From assembly GCF_000321045.1 (NCBI RefSeq), contig NZ_HE578947.1, positions 534,690 to 598,689 on the forward strand: a stretch of DNA of 64,000 bases, given 5' to 3'. Numbering within the stretch: position 1 is the stretch's first letter; each line of letters begins with the position of its first letter. The position numbers and the translations under genes were made by a program. Of the stretch, positions 1 through 10,388 are shown one piece after another. The notes under the pieces are model-generated. The model made no database searches and was not told the DNA's origin. It saw nothing but the letters and a program-made list of their open reading frames with translations. The DNA comes from Phytobacter massiliensis JC163 (GTDB lineage: Bacteria > Pseudomonadota > Gammaproteobacteria > Enterobacterales > Enterobacteriaceae).

Positions 1-597
1 CTGCCGAAAACCGATAGTAAAGACGATATTCATGAGCTGGAAGCGCACGTCGAGCGTATCGAGCGCGAGTGCGGCCGCGAAGTCGGCAGCACCCGATTAA
101 TGGCGGCGATTGAGTCGGCGCTGGGGGTGGTGAACGCGGTAGAAATCGCCCGCGCCAGCCCGCGTCTGTCCGCCATCGCGCTGGCGGCCTTCGACTACGT
201 GATGGATATGGGCACCTGCCGCGGCGACGGCACCGAGCTGTTTTACGCCCGCTGCGCGGTACTGCACGCGGCCCGCGTTGCCGGTATTGCCGCCTATGAC
301 GTGGTGTGGTCGGACATTAACAATGAAGAGGGTTTCCTTGCGGAGGCGAATCTGGCGAAAAACCTTGGCTTTAACGGCAAATCGCTGGTCAACCCGCGGC
401 AGATCGAACTGCTGCATCAGGTCTATGCGCCAACGCTGAAAGAAGTGGAGCATGCGCGGGAAGTGATTGCGGCGGCGGAAGAGGCCGAAGAGCGCGGTTT
501 AGGCGTGGTATCGCTGAACGGCAAGATGATAGATGGACCGATTATCGATCATGCGCGCAAGGTTGTCGCGCTGTCGGCGTCCGGCATTCGTGATTAA
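1..597 (+). CDS. citE: Citrate lyase beta subunit (citryl-ACP lyase), 5' end cut by window
   Basis: Reading frame 1 is open from the first base to a TAA at 595-597, so this is the C-terminal 198 residues of a protein that is normally about 290 long. CitE cleaves the citryl-thioester bound to the acyl carrier subunit into oxaloacetate and acetyl-ACP, the second half-reaction of citrate lyase in anaerobic citrate fermentation. Visible family features of the HpcH/HpaI aldolase-like fold are the [16 protein letters not shown] segment and the [20 protein letters not shown] segment. It is followed 10 bases later by citF with a strong AGGAGG ribosome site, as in cit operons. The ATG at position 100 is internal, not the start. 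Confidence 0.93.
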   Translation: MPKTDSKDDIHELEAHVERIERECGREVGSTRLMAAIESALGVVNAVEIARASPRLSAIALAAFDYVMDMGTCRGDGTELFYARCAVLHAARVAGIAAYDVVWSDINNEEGFLAEANLAKNLGFNGKSLVNPRQIELLHQVYAPTLKEVEHAREVIAAAEEAEERGLGVVSLNGKMIDGPIIDHARKVVALSASGIRD

Positions 598-607
598 GGA
601 GGAAATA

Positions 608-2143
608 ATGAAAGAGACCGTGACCATGCTTAATCAGAGCTATGTGATGCCGGAAGGCCTGGAGCCCTATGCGGGCGTAACGGCGAAAAGCCCGTGGCTG
701 GCCAGTGAAAGCGAAAAGCGCCAGCGTAAAATTTGCGCCTCGCTGGAAGAGGCGATTCGCCGCTCCGGCCTGCAAAACGGCATGACCATCTCCTTCCACC
801 ACGCGTTTCGCGGCGGTGACAAAGTGGTCAATATGGTGGTGGCGAAGCTGGCGGAAATGGGCTTTCGTGACCTGACCCTGGCCTCCAGCTCGCTGATCGA
901 CGCCCACTGGCCGCTGATCGAGCACATCAAAAACGGCGTGATCCGCCAGATTTACACCTCCGGCCTGCGCGGCAAGCTGGGAGAGGCGATCTCCGCCGGG
1001 CTGATGGAAAACCCGGTACAGATCCACTCTCACGCCGGCCGGGCGCATCTGGTACAGACCGGCGAGCTAAATATTGATGTCGCGTTCCTTGGCGTACCGT
1101 GCTGCGATGAGTATGGCAACGCCAACGGCTTTAGCGGTAAATCCCGCTGCGGCTCGCTGGGCTACGCCAAAGTGGACGCCGATGCCGCCCGGTGCGTGGT
1201 GCTGCTGACCGAAGAGTGGGTGGACTACCTGAACTACCCCGCCAGCATTGCTCAGGATCAGGTGGATCTGATCGTGCAGGTTGACGAGGTGGGCGATCCG
1301 GAAAAAATCACCGCCGGGGCTATCCGTTTGACCAGCAACCCGCGCGAATTACTGATCGCCCGCCAGGCGGCGAAAGTGATCGAGCACTCCGGCTACTTTA
1401 AGGACGGCTTCTCTTTACAGACCGGCACCGGTGGCGCATCGCTGGCGGTAACCCGCTTTCTGGAAGATAAGATGCGCCGTAACAACATTACCGCCAGTTT
1501 TGGGCTGGGCGGGATTACCGGCACGATGGTCGATCTGCATGAAAAGGGGCTGATCAAAGCGCTGCTGGATACCCAGTCTTTCGACGGCGATGCCGCGCGT
1601 TCGCTGGCGAATAACCCTCATCATATTGAAATTTCCGCTAACCAGTACGCCAACCCAACCTCGAAAGGGATCGCCTGCGAGCGCCTGAACGTGGTGATGC
1701 TGAGCGCGCTGGAGATTGATACCGATTTTAACGTCAACGTGATGACCGGCTCCAACGGCGTGCTGCGTGGGGCCTCTGGCGGCCACAGCGATACGGCGGC
1801 GGGCGCGGACCTGACTATCATCACCGCGCCGCTGGTGCGCGGGCGCATTCCGTGCGTGGTGGAAAAGGTGCTTACCCGTGTGACGCCGGGGGCCAGCGTT
1901 GACGTGCTGGTGACCGACCACGGCATTGCCGTTAACCCGGCGCGTCAGGATCTGATTGATAACCTGCGCGATGCGGGCGTTCCGCTGATGACCATCGAGG
2001 CGCTGCAGCAACGGGCGGAGCTGTTAACCGGCAAGCCGCAGCCGATCGAATTTACCGACCGCGTGGTAGCGGTTGTCCGCTATCGCGATGGCTCGGTGAT
2101 TGACGTTATCCGCCAGGTGAAAGCCGACAGCGCCAGCGTATAA
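608..2143 (+). CDS. citF: Citrate lyase alpha subunit (citrate:acetyl-ACP transferase)
   Basis: A 511-residue protein of the expected CitF length (about 508). CitF swaps the acetyl group on the ACP subunit for citrate, making citryl-ACP for CitE; the enzyme is cytoplasmic and works in citrate fermentation. Recognisable segments are SFHHAFRGGDKVVN near residue 60, GLGGITGTMVDLHEKG near 300 and the glycine-rich GASGGHSD near 390. The start chosen is the ATG at 608 because AGGAGG lies 7 bases upstream; an in-frame upstream ATG at 533 lies inside citE and has no ribosome site. citG follows after 22 bases, with no citX between them. Confidence 0.95.
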   Translation: MKETVTMLNQSYVMPEGLEPYAGVTAKSPWLASESEKRQRKICASLEEAIRRSGLQNGMTISFHHAFRGGDKVVNMVVAKLAEMGFRDLTLASSSLIDAHWPLIEHIKNGVIRQIYTSGLRGKLGEAISAGLMENPVQIHSHAGRAHLVQTGELNIDVAFLGVPCCDEYGNANGFSGKSRCGSLGYAKVDADAARCVVLLTEEWVDYLNYPASIAQDQVDLIVQVDEVGDPEKITAGAIRLTSNPRELLIARQAAKVIEHSGYFKDGFSLQTGTGGASLAVTRFLEDKMRRNNITASFGLGGITGTMVDLHEKGLIKALLDTQSFDGDAARSLANNPHHIEISANQYANPTSKGIACERLNVVMLSALEIDTDFNVNVMTGSNGVLRGASGGHSDTAAGADLTIITAPLVRGRIPCVVEKVLTRVTPGASVDVLVTDHGIAVNPARQDLIDNLRDAGVPLMTIEALQQRAELLTGKPQPIEFTDRVVAVVRYRDGSVIDVIRQVKADSASV

Positions 2144-2165
2144 CCCTGCCCGGAGGAGAGAGGCA

Positions 2166-3074
2166 ATGAGCGAAATAGTCGTGAACCAGCGGCGGGCGGA
2201 CAGCGGTCTGACGGTGCGGGCAGAAGATATTGTGTCGCGCGTCGAGCGCGCTCTGCTGACGGAGGTACGCCTGACGCCCAAGCCAGGGCTGGTAGATATC
2301 CGTAATACGGGCGCGCATCACGATATGGATCTGGCGACCTTTGAGTGCAGTACCGCCGTGGTCGCCCCGTGGATGGAACCGTTTTTTACCATGGGTTTCG
2401 ATACCGTTAACATCGCCCCCGAGCAGGTGCTGACGATGTTAAGGCCGGTGGGGATGGCCTGCGAAACAGAAATGCTGCAGGCGACCGGCGGTGTGAACAC
2501 CCATCGCGGCGCGATTTTCGCTTTTGGCCTGCTCGCGGCGGCGGCGGGGCGTCTGACGGCCAGAAATGAGCCGATTGAGCAGCACCGGCTTTGCGAGGAG
2601 GTGGCCAGGTTTTGCCGGGGGATGGTGGCGAATGAGCTGTCGGATGCCGGTGTCGGGAAGATGACCCGAGGCGAGGCGCATTTTTTGCGTTACGGCCTGT
2701 CAGGGGCAAGGGGGGAAGCGGAGAGCGGCTTTCGTACCGTACGCACCCAGGCGCTACCGGTCTTTAACCGCGTGATGGCGGAGACGGGGGACATCAATCT
2801 GGCCTTATTGCAGACGCTGCTACATCTGATGGCGTGGAATGATGACACCAATCTGGTCGCCAGAGGCGGCCTGGAGGGGCTCAACTTCGTTCAGCAACAG
2901 GCGCAAAAGCTGCTGTGGCAGGGCGGCGTGCTGGTGAAGGGCGGTCTTGAAGCGCTGCGCCAGCTGGATGATGAGATGATTGCCCGTCGTCTCAGCCCCG
3001 GCGGCAGCGCCGATCTGCTGGCGGTCACCTGGTTTTTGCATGATTTTCCTCCTGGCGCGATTTTTTTGCATTAA
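2166..3074 (+). CDS. citG: Triphosphoribosyl-dephospho-CoA synthase
   Basis: A 302-residue protein of the CitG/MdcB family. It makes the 2'-(5''-triphosphoribosyl)-3'-dephospho-CoA precursor of the citrate lyase prosthetic group from ATP and dephospho-CoA; CitX then transfers it to the acyl carrier subunit. The family hallmark GGVNTHRGAIFAFG lies near residue 108, and LTPKPGLVDIRNTGAH lies in the N-terminal part. A GGAGGAGAG ribosome site stands just before the ATG. It is the last gene of the cit operon: REP-type repeats begin 9 bases after its stop. citX is not in this part of the operon and must be elsewhere if the lyase is active. Confidence 0.94.
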   Translation: MSEIVVNQRRADSGLTVRAEDIVSRVERALLTEVRLTPKPGLVDIRNTGAHHDMDLATFECSTAVVAPWMEPFFTMGFDTVNIAPEQVLTMLRPVGMACETEMLQATGGVNTHRGAIFAFGLLAAAAGRLTARNEPIEQHRLCEEVARFCRGMVANELSDAGVGKMTRGEAHFLRYGLSGARGEAESGFRTVRTQALPVFNRVMAETGDINLALLQTLLHLMAWNDDTNLVARGGLEGLNFVQQQAQKLLWQGGVLVKGGLEALRQLDDEMIARRLSPGGSADLLAVTWFLHDFPPGAIFLH

Positions 3075-3083
3075 CTCACCTTC

Positions 3084-3180
3084 CCGGATGCGCTGCGCTT
3101 ATCCGGGCTACGGTTCTTTCGGATGCGCTGCGTTTATCCGGGCTACGATTCTCCCGGGTAAGCGTAAGCGCACCCGGGAT
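3084..3180. repeat. REP/BIME-type palindromic repeats
   Basis: Two near-identical copies of a unit of the form CCGGATGCGCTGCG..TTATCCGGGCTACG lie at 3084-3112 and 3119-3147. They are followed by a CCCGGGT..ACCCGGG inverted repeat at 3153-3178. This is the usual appearance of repetitive extragenic palindromes downstream of enterobacterial operons, where they stabilise upstream mRNA or bind gyrase/IHF. They lie between citG and dapB. Confidence 0.85.
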
Positions 3181-3320
3181 TCCTCGCTTTTTTCCGCCAA
3201 AAATATAGTTTTTACTGATAACCCCAGACGTTTGACATAAATTTCTAATTATCGGCGTTTTTGGGTAGCGGCCCGGATTCGGGCTGGTTAATCTGGAAGC
3301 GATTGTCAGCACTTTATTAA

Positions 3321-4157
<837 letters not shown>

Positions 4158-4208
4158 CTTTTATTACCAGTCGTGATGTGGTTATTGCAATTATAAGTGT
4201 TTGATTGC

Positions 4209-4245
4209 AAGGGGAGATAATTTATCTCCCCTTAATTTTATCTTT
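4209..4245 (+). terminator. Rho-independent terminator of dapB
   Basis: AAGGGGAGAT and ATCTCCCCTT form a stem with a short A/T loop, followed by the T-rich tail TTAATTTTATC. It lies 51 bases after the dapB stop and separates dapB from the carAB control region. Confidence 0.9.
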
Positions 4246-4376
4246 TATATGACGATTTGTATCTTAGATGGCTATTTTTTCTTGTTTTATTAGCCATTTT
4301 TTCCCGATTTGACCTAAATACCTCTCTGTTTCTCTTTCATGCACCGCTCTGACCGGAAAATTAAATCTCAGCGGTT

Positions 4377-4392
4377 ACGCAAACGTTTTTCT
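4377..4392 (+). promoter_or_regulatory. PurR operator in the carAB control region
   Basis: ACGCAAACGTTTTTCT matches the PurR consensus ACGCAAACGTTTGCGT in 13 of 16 positions, including the central core. The E. coli carAB upstream promoter P1 is known to be repressed by PurR. The site lies about 230 bases before carA, a similar position. The rest of 4246-4540 shows no gene and should hold P1 and its IHF/PepA/PyrH control sites, which I cannot delimit. Confidence 0.75.
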
Positions 4393-4540
4393 GGCGGTAA
4401 AAATGACCTTTTTTGCCCATCTTAGCCGTGTTGTAAGCCTACCCCGTGAAAAAACAGGTGAAAAAATCATGCCGGGCGTTGACTTTTTAGCGCGATGTAC
4501 TCAGAATGCCGCCGTTTGCCAAAAATTCGCGGCTACGCAA

Positions 4541-4582
4541 ATTTGCATTGATTTATGGCCTGTATATGAATTAATATGCAAA
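4541..4582 (+). promoter_or_regulatory. Arginine repressor (ARG) boxes and carAB promoter P2 region
   Basis: TGAATTAATATGCA at 4567-4580 fits the ArgR half-box pattern TGAATWWWWATTCA with two mismatches. A second, weaker AT-rich copy (TTGCATTGATTTAT) lies at 4543-4556. The stretch that follows (AATAAAGTGAGTGAATATTC) corresponds to the E. coli P2 leader. ArgR and arginine repress P2. The exact promoter hexamers were not assigned. Confidence 0.75.
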
Positions 4583-4613
4583 TAAAGTGAGTGAATATTC
4601 TCTGGAGGGTGTT

Positions 4614-5762
4614 TTGATTAAGTCAGCGCTATTGGTTCTGGAAGACGGAACCCAGTTTCACGGTCGGGCCATAGGGGCAACGGGTTCGGCGGTTGGGGAA
4701 GTCGTTTTCAATACTTCAATGACCGGTTACCAAGAAATCCTCACTGATCCTTCCTACTCCCGCCAAATCGTTACTCTTACTTATCCCCATATCGGCAATG
4801 TCGGCAGCAATGAAGCCGATGAAGAATCTTCCCAGGTCCATGCGCAAGGCCTTGTCATCCGTGACCTGCCGCTGATCGCCAGCAACTACCGCAACACCGA
4901 AGACCTCTCTTCTTACCTGAAACGCCATAACATCGTGGCGATTGCCGATATCGATACCCGTAAGCTGACGCGTCTGCTGCGTGAGAAAGGCGCGCAGAAT
5001 GGCTGCATCATTGCGGGTGATAATGTGGATGCGCAACTGGCGCTGGAAAAAGCGAAAGCGTTTCCTGGCCTCAACGGTATGGATCTGGCGAAAGAAGTGA
5101 CGACCACTGAGTCCTACAGCTGGACGCAGGGAAGCTGGACCTTAAAAGGCGATCTCCCGCAGGCAAAAGCGGAAAGCGAACTGCCGTTCCACGTAGTGGC
5201 TTACGACTACGGCGCGAAACGCAATATTCTGCGTATGCTGGTGGACCGCGGCTGCCGCCTGACGGTGGTTCCGGCGAAAACCCCTGCCGAAGAGGTGCTC
5301 AACATGAACCCGGACGGCATTTTCCTCTCCAACGGCCCCGGCGACCCGGCACCGTGTGATTATGCCATCGAGGCGATTCAGAAATTCCTGCAAACCGACA
5401 TTCCGGTGTTCGGCATCTGCCTCGGCCATCAGCTGCTGGCGCTGGCGAGCGGCGCGAAAACCGTCAAGATGAAATTCGGCCACCACGGCGGCAACCATCC
5501 GGTAAAAGATATCGACAACAATACCGTCATGATCACCGCCCAGAACCACGGCTTTGCGGTAGATGAAGCGTCCATGCCTGCGACCCTTCGCGTGACTCAT
5601 AAGTCGCTGTTCGACGGCACCTTGCAGGGTATTCATCGCACCGACAAACCGGCGTTCAGCTTCCAGGGGCACCCGGAGGCGAGCCCCGGCCCGCACGACG
5701 CCGCACCCCTGTTCGACCACTTTATCGAGCTTATTGAGCACTATCGTACTAACGCTAAGTAA
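4614..5762 (+). CDS. carA: Carbamoyl-phosphate synthase small (glutaminase) subunit
   Basis: Starts with TTG at 4614 after the ribosome site GGAGGG, giving 382 residues, the E. coli length and the known E. coli start codon; an in-frame GTG at 4587 would add nine residues and lacks a ribosome site. CarA hydrolyses glutamine and channels ammonia to CarB for carbamoyl phosphate, the precursor of arginine and pyrimidines. The class I amidotransferase triad is visible: Cys in GICLGHQ (about 269) and His/Glu in [10 protein letters not shown] (353/355). carB follows 17 bases downstream. Confidence 0.97.
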   Translation: MIKSALLVLEDGTQFHGRAIGATGSAVGEVVFNTSMTGYQEILTDPSYSRQIVTLTYPHIGNVGSNEADEESSQVHAQGLVIRDLPLIASNYRNTEDLSSYLKRHNIVAIADIDTRKLTRLLREKGAQNGCIIAGDNVDAQLALEKAKAFPGLNGMDLAKEVTTTESYSWTQGSWTLKGDLPQAKAESELPFHVVAYDYGAKRNILRMLVDRGCRLTVVPAKTPAEEVLNMNPDGIFLSNGPGDPAPCDYAIEAIQKFLQTDIPVFGICLGHQLLALASGAKTVKMKFGHHGGNHPVKDIDNNTVMITAQNHGFAVDEASMPATLRVTHKSLFDGTLQGIHRTDKPAFSFQGHPEASPGPHDAAPLFDHFIELIEHYRTNAK

Positions 5763-5779
5763 TCAGGAGTATTAAAACC

Positions 5780-8700
5780 ATGCCAAAACGTACAGATATA
5801 AAAAGCATCCTGATTCTGGGCGCTGGCCCGATTGTTATCGGCCAGGCGTGCGAATTTGACTACTCCGGCGCGCAGGCGTGTAAAGCGCTGCGCGAAGAGG
5901 GTTATCGCGTCATTCTGGTGAACTCGAACCCGGCGACCATCATGACCGACCCGGAAATGGCCGATGCCACCTACATCGAGCCGATTCACTGGGAAGTGGT
6001 GCGCAAAATCATTGAAAAAGAGCGCCCGGATGCGGTGCTGCCGACCATGGGCGGCCAGACGGCGCTCAACTGCGCGCTGGAACTGGAGCGCCAGGGCGTG
6101 CTTGAAGAGTTCGGCGTGACTATGATCGGCGCGACGGCAGATGCCATTGACAAAGCCGAAGACCGTCGCCGTTTTGACATCGCGATGAAGAAAATCGGTC
6201 TGGAAACCGCCCGTTCCGGCATCGCCCACACGATGGAAGAGGCGCTGGCTGTCGCCGCGGATGTCGGCTACCCGTGCATTATTCGCCCCTCCTTTACTAT
6301 GGGCGGCACCGGCGGCGGTATCGCTTACAACCGCGAAGAGTTTGAAGAGATTTGTACTCGTGGTCTCGACCTGTCGCCGACCAATGAACTGCTGATTGAT
6401 GAATCGTTAATCGGCTGGAAAGAGTACGAGATGGAAGTGGTGCGCGATAAAAACGATAATTGCATCATCGTCTGCTCCATCGAAAACTTCGACGCCATGG
6501 GCATCCACACCGGCGACTCCATCACCGTGGCACCCGCCCAGACGCTGACCGACAAAGAGTACCAGATCATGCGTAACGCCTCGATGGCGGTACTGCGTGA
6601 AATCGGCGTCGAAACCGGCGGCTCTAACGTCCAGTTTGCGGTGAACCCAAAAAACGGCCGCCTGATTGTTATCGAAATGAACCCGCGCGTCTCCCGCTCC
6701 TCGGCGCTGGCGTCAAAAGCCACCGGCTTCCCGATCGCCAAAGTGGCGGCGAAGCTGGCGGTGGGTTACACCCTTGATGAGCTGATGAACGACATCACCG
6801 GCGGCCGTACCCCGGCCTCGTTTGAGCCGTCTATCGACTACGTGGTCACTAAAATCCCGCGCTTTAACTTCGAGAAGTTCGCCGGGGCTAACGACCGCCT
6901 GACTACCCAGATGAAATCCGTCGGCGAAGTGATGGCGATTGGCCGCACCCAGCAGGAATCGATGCAGAAAGCGCTGCGCGGCCTGGAAGTGGGCGCCACC
7001 GGTTTCGACCCGAAAGTCAGCCTCGACGATCCGGAAGCGCTGACCAAAATTCGCCGCGAGCTGAAAGACGCGGGCGCGGATCGTATCTGGTACATCGCCG
7101 ACGCGTTCCGTGCCGGTCTCTCCGTCGACGGCGTCTTCAACCTGACCAACATCGACCGCTGGTTCCTGGTACAGATTGAAGAGCTGGTGCGTCTGGAAGA
7201 GAAGGTGGCTGAGCTTGGCATCAATGGCCTCGACGCTGATTTCCTGCGCCTGCTTAAGCGTAAAGGCTTTGCCGATGCGCGCCTGGCGAAGCTCGCCGGC
7301 GTGCGCGAAGCGGAAATCCGCAAGCTGCGTGACCAATACAATTTGCACCCGGTCTACAAACGCGTGGACACCTGCGCGGCGGAATTCGCTACCGACACCG
7401 CCTACATGTACTCCACCTATGACGACGAGTGCGAAGCGAACCCGAACCAGGATCGCGACAAAATCATGGTGCTGGGCGGCGGTCCGAACCGTATCGGCCA
7501 GGGCATCGAATTCGACTATTGCTGCGTACACGCCTCGCTGGCGCTGCGCGAAGACGGTTACGAGACCATTATGGTCAACTGTAACCCCGAAACGGTTTCC
7601 ACCGACTATGACACCTCCGACCGTCTCTACTTCGAACCGGTAACGCTGGAAGATGTGCTGGAAATTGTGCGCATCGAAAAACCGAAAGGCGTAATCGTCC
7701 AGTACGGCGGCCAGACGCCGCTGAAGCTGGCACGGGAACTTGAAGCGGCAGGCGTGCCGGTTATCGGCACCAGCCCGGATGCGATTGACCGCGCGGAAGA
7801 CCGCGAGCGTTTCCAGCAGGCGGTGGATCGCCTGAAACTGAAACAGCCCGCTAACGCCACGGTAACGGCGCTGGAGCAGGCCGTGGAAAAAGCCAAAGAG
7901 ATTGGTTACCCGCTGGTGGTGCGCCCCTCCTACGTTCTGGGCGGCCGGGCGATGGAAATCGTCTATGACGAAGCGGATTTGCGTCGCTACTTCCAGACGG
8001 CGGTCAGCGTCTCTAACGACGCCCCGGTGCTGCTGGACCGCTTCCTTGACGACGCGGTAGAGGTGGACGTGGATGCTATCTGCGACGGCGAGATGGTGCT
8101 GATTGGCGGCATTATGGAGCATATCGAACAGGCGGGCGTTCACTCCGGCGACTCCGCCTGCTCGCTGCCCGCTTATACCCTGAGTCAGGAAATCCAGGAC
8201 GTGATGCGCCAGCAGGTGCAGAAGCTGGCCTTTGAACTGCAGGTGCGCGGCCTGATGAACGTCCAGTTTGCGGTGAAAGACAACGAAGTCTACCTGATTG
8301 AAGTGAACCCGCGCGCGGCCCGTACCGTGCCGTTCGTCTCTAAAGCCACCGGCGTGCCGCTGGCGAAAGTGGCGGCGCGCGTGATGGCGGGTAAAACCCT
8401 TGCGCAGCAGGGCGTTACTAAAGAGATTATCCCGCCATACTACTCGGTGAAAGAGGTGGTGCTGCCGTTCAACAAGTTCCCAGGCGTCGACCCGCTGCTC
8501 GGGCCGGAAATGCGTTCAACCGGGGAAGTGATGGGCGTAGGCCGCACTTTCGCCGAGGCGTTCGCCAAAGCGCAGCTTGGCAGCAACTCGACGATGAAGA
8601 AACAGGGGCGCGCGCTGCTCTCCGTGCGTGAAGGCGACAAAGAGCGCGTAGTGGACCTGGCGGCGAAGCTGCTTAAGTTCGGCTTTGAGCTTGACGCCAC

Positions 8701-9004
8701 TCACGGCACGGCCATCGTGCTGGGCGAGGCGGGCATCAATCCGCGGCTGGTGAACAAAGTGCATGAAGGCCGTCCGCACATTCAGGACCGTATCAAGAAT
8801 GGCGAATACACCTACATCATCAACACCACCGCAGGCCGTCAGGCGATTGAGGACTCCAAGCTGATTCGCCGCAGCGCGCTGCAGTATAAAGTTCACTATG
8901 ACACGACCCTGAACGGCGGCTTCGCCACCGCGATGGCGTTAAACGCCGATGCCACCGAGAAGGTGACGTCGGTGCAGGAAATGCACGCGCAGATTAAGCC
9001 GTAA
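5780..9004 (+). CDS. carB: Carbamoyl-phosphate synthase large subunit
   Basis: 1074 residues, essentially the E. coli length of 1073. CarB makes carbamoyl phosphate from bicarbonate, two ATP and ammonia supplied by CarA. It has two homologous ATP-grasp halves, each beginning with a similar nucleotide-fold motif ([19 protein letters not shown] near residue 13 and [19 protein letters not shown] near 560). Each half also carries [12 protein letters not shown] or [11 protein letters not shown] and the metal-binding [12 protein letters not shown] or [12 protein letters not shown]. The C-terminal 130 residues form the allosteric domain that responds to UMP and ornithine. It forms the carAB operon. 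Confidence 0.98.
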   Translation: MPKRTDIKSILILGAGPIVIGQACEFDYSGAQACKALREEGYRVILVNSNPATIMTDPEMADATYIEPIHWEVVRKIIEKERPDAVLPTMGGQTALNCALELERQGVLEEFGVTMIGATADAIDKAEDRRRFDIAMKKIGLETARSGIAHTMEEALAVAADVGYPCIIRPSFTMGGTGGGIAYNREEFEEICTRGLDLSPTNELLIDESLIGWKEYEMEVVRDKNDNCIIVCSIENFDAMGIHTGDSITVAPAQTLTDKEYQIMRNASMAVLREIGVETGGSNVQFAVNPKNGRLIVIEMNPRVSRSSALASKATGFPIAKVAAKLAVGYTLDELMNDITGGRTPASFEPSIDYVVTKIPRFNFEKFAGANDRLTTQMKSVGEVMAIGRTQQESMQKALRGLEVGATGFDPKVSLDDPEALTKIRRELKDAGADRIWYIADAFRAGLSVDGVFNLTNIDRWFLVQIEELVRLEEKVAELGINGLDADFLRLLKRKGFADARLAKLAGVREAEIRKLRDQYNLHPVYKRVDTCAAEFATDTAYMYSTYDDECEANPNQDRDKIMVLGGGPNRIGQGIEFDYCCVHASLALREDGYETIMVNCNPETVSTDYDTSDRLYFEPVTLEDVLEIVRIEKPKGVIVQYGGQTPLKLARELEAAGVPVIGTSPDAIDRAEDRERFQQAVDRLKLKQPANATVTALEQAVEKAKEIGYPLVVRPSYVLGGRAMEIVYDEADLRRYFQTAVSVSNDAPVLLDRFLDDAVEVDVDAICDGEMVLIGGIMEHIEQAGVHSGDSACSLPAYTLSQEIQDVMRQQVQKLAFELQVRGLMNVQFAVKDNEVYLIEVNPRAARTVPFVSKATGVPLAKVAARVMAGKTLAQQGVTKEIIPPYYSVKEVVLPFNKFPGVDPLLGPEMRSTGEVMGVGRTFAEAFAKAQLGSNSTMKKQGRALLSVREGDKERVVDLAAKLLKFGFELDATHGTAIVLGEAGINPRLVNKVHEGRPHIQDRIKNGEYTYIINTTAGRQAIEDSKLIRRSALQYKVHYDTTLNGGFATAMALNADATEKVTSVQEMHAQIKP

Positions 9005-9014
9005 TCAGCGCACC

Positions 9015-9038
9015 GCCCGGCAGTTTTTGCTGCCGGGC
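9015..9038 (+). terminator. Hairpin after carB
   Basis: GCCCGGCAG and CTGCCGGGC form a perfect 9-bp stem with loop TTTTTG, 11 bases after the carB stop. No T-run follows the stem, so it may act as an mRNA-stabilising hairpin rather than an intrinsic terminator. Confidence 0.55.
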
Positions 9039-9144
9039 AGCCTCTCTATCCTTCAGAACCGTCTGGTATTGCCCCCGCTTCCAGTGAAAGTGCCTAAACT
9101 AATGAGTGTTAATGACATTCATCTGAAAAGCACGGGAGAACACC

Positions 9145-9378
9145 ATGCGCTCGAAAATTCTGTTAAGTTCACTTTTTGCCGCCGCGACGCTGATGACCGT
9201 GGCCGGTTGTTCCTCTAATCAGGCGGTGAGAACCACCGACGGCAAGACCATTGTGACCGACGGCAAGCCGGAAGTGGACAGCGATACCGGCCTGGTCTCC
9301 TATAAAAACGCGCAGACCGGCAAAACCGAGCAAATTAACCAGAACCAGGTTAAGGATATGAGCGAGCTGGATAACTAA
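9145..9378 (+). CDS. Small YgdI/YgdR-type lipoprotein
   Basis: A 77-residue protein with a lipoprotein signal: a short basic start, a hydrophobic core, and the lipobox VAGC with Cys at residue 22. The mature part is about 55 residues and contains TTDGKTIVTDGKPEVDSD and a KTEQINQNQVKDM tail. This matches the YgdI/YgdR (DUF903) family of small SH3-like lipoproteins, whose function is not established. A GGGAG ribosome site precedes the ATG. It lies alone after carB and ends 2 bases from the stop of the convergent lipoprotein gene. Family assignment is by recalled resemblance. Confidence 0.85.
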   Translation: MRSKILLSSLFAAATLMTVAGCSSNQAVRTTDGKTIVTDGKPEVDSDTGLVSYKNAQTGKTEQINQNQVKDMSELDN

Positions 9379-9380
9379 GC

Positions 9381-10388
9381 TCAATCGTTATCGGGCCGCC
9401 ACTGCGGATTCAGCTCCAGCTTCATGGCCCGATAGCGCCACGCCTGGTGGATTTTATTCATCATTTCCGGCGAATTTTTGCCGATCATGTTCTCGCACTT
9501 ATCATGTAACAGCCCCCCAAAATCGTAATTTTTCAGCGCTGTCGCACCGGAGCCTGGACTTCTTCTGGTAGTATTTTCCAGCTCACCAGCCGAAATTGTC
9601 AGCCTGCTATCTTTAAGTACGAAATAATCTTTTACCGGGCGTTCACGCTCCTTGAGATTTTGCAGGAAGCTATCTTTGAATAGTGTCTTATGCGGATAGC
9701 TGATAGCGAAAAAGTTACCCAGGAAACTCATGCGCTCGCGGCGGGCATTTTTGTTTTGCAGTTCTTTTTCCAGCTCTTGTGGGTTATATCGCGCCTGGAT
9801 GTCCGCTGGAATATCCTGCCGGGTTAGCGGCTTGCTGATATCAAGATCAAGAATCGGCGGCAGCGGCGTTTTCAGCGGAACATCAATGCCACAGTAGACC
9901 GGCTGTTCCCCTGTATCAAAGGCGGCATAAATGCTGGAGGCTTTGGATTGCAGCTGATAGACAATCACCCGCGCTCTGCTCCAGTCCAGCTGCGTCTGGC
10001 TAGGGGCTGAGGGCAGGCTCTGTACAAAAGTCAGCTCCTGAATCCACCCGGCCACCTCTTTTTGTTCGCTCTCATTTTCCGCAACGCTCCATTCAACGGT
10101 CATATCGCTGAGGGTTAACGCATCGCGATGATGCTCAACGTTTTGCACCATGCCCTTGATCGCGTCATAGGTCAGGTTCTTCTGGTTGATGGCAATGGTG
10201 AATTTTTGCTCATCAAGCTTTGAGACGTTAACGTCCTGCGCGGCAATATTTGGGTTGGCTTCCAGGAAGCGTTCTTTCACCCAGGCCTGGGACCAGTCTT
10301 TGTCATCTCCCTGCCAGCGCCCGGAGATGGCGGCTTCTTTACAGCCGCACAATAAAATGAAAGGCAGCAGGACCAGATATTTTTTCAT
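9381..10388 (-). CDS. Lipoprotein of unknown function
   Basis: A 335-residue protein I do not recognise. It starts with a clear lipoprotein signal (MKKYLVLLPFILLCGC, lipobox LLCGC, Cys at residue 16), so the mature protein should be a membrane-anchored periplasmic lipoprotein. The body is hydrophilic, without membrane segments. It has an early SGRWQGDD segment, a central proline-rich stretch (TPLPPILDLDISKPLTRQDI), a charged KELQNKNARRERM segment, and few cysteines. A good AAGGGAG ribosome site precedes the ATG. It converges on the YgdI-like gene and diverges from the pilus operon. It occupies a locus that differs between enterobacteria (cai genes in E. coli), so it is probably accessory. Confidence 0.75.
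   Translation of the reverse strand: MKKYLVLLPFILLCGCKEAAISGRWQGDDKDWSQAWVKERFLEANPNIAAQDVNVSKLDEQKFTIAINQKNLTYDAIKGMVQNVEHHRDALTLSDMTVEWSVAENESEQKEVAGWIQELTFVQSLPSAPSQTQLDWSRARVIVYQLQSKASSIYAAFDTGEQPVYCGIDVPLKTPLPPILDLDISKPLTRQDIPADIQARYNPQELEKELQNKNARRERMSFLGNFFAISYPHKTLFKDSFLQNLKERERPVKDYFVLKDSRLTISAGELENTTRRSPGSGATALKNYDFGGLLHDKCENMIGKNSPEMMNKIHQAWRYRAMKLELNPQWRPDND

Noticed and set aside
3081-3180. CRISPR-like repeats after citG
   Set aside because: Only two direct copies with no unique spacers of regular length. The palindromic REP sequence explains them.
4403-4585. 60-codon frame between dapB and carA
   Set aside because: It covers the known carAB control region and resembles no protein.
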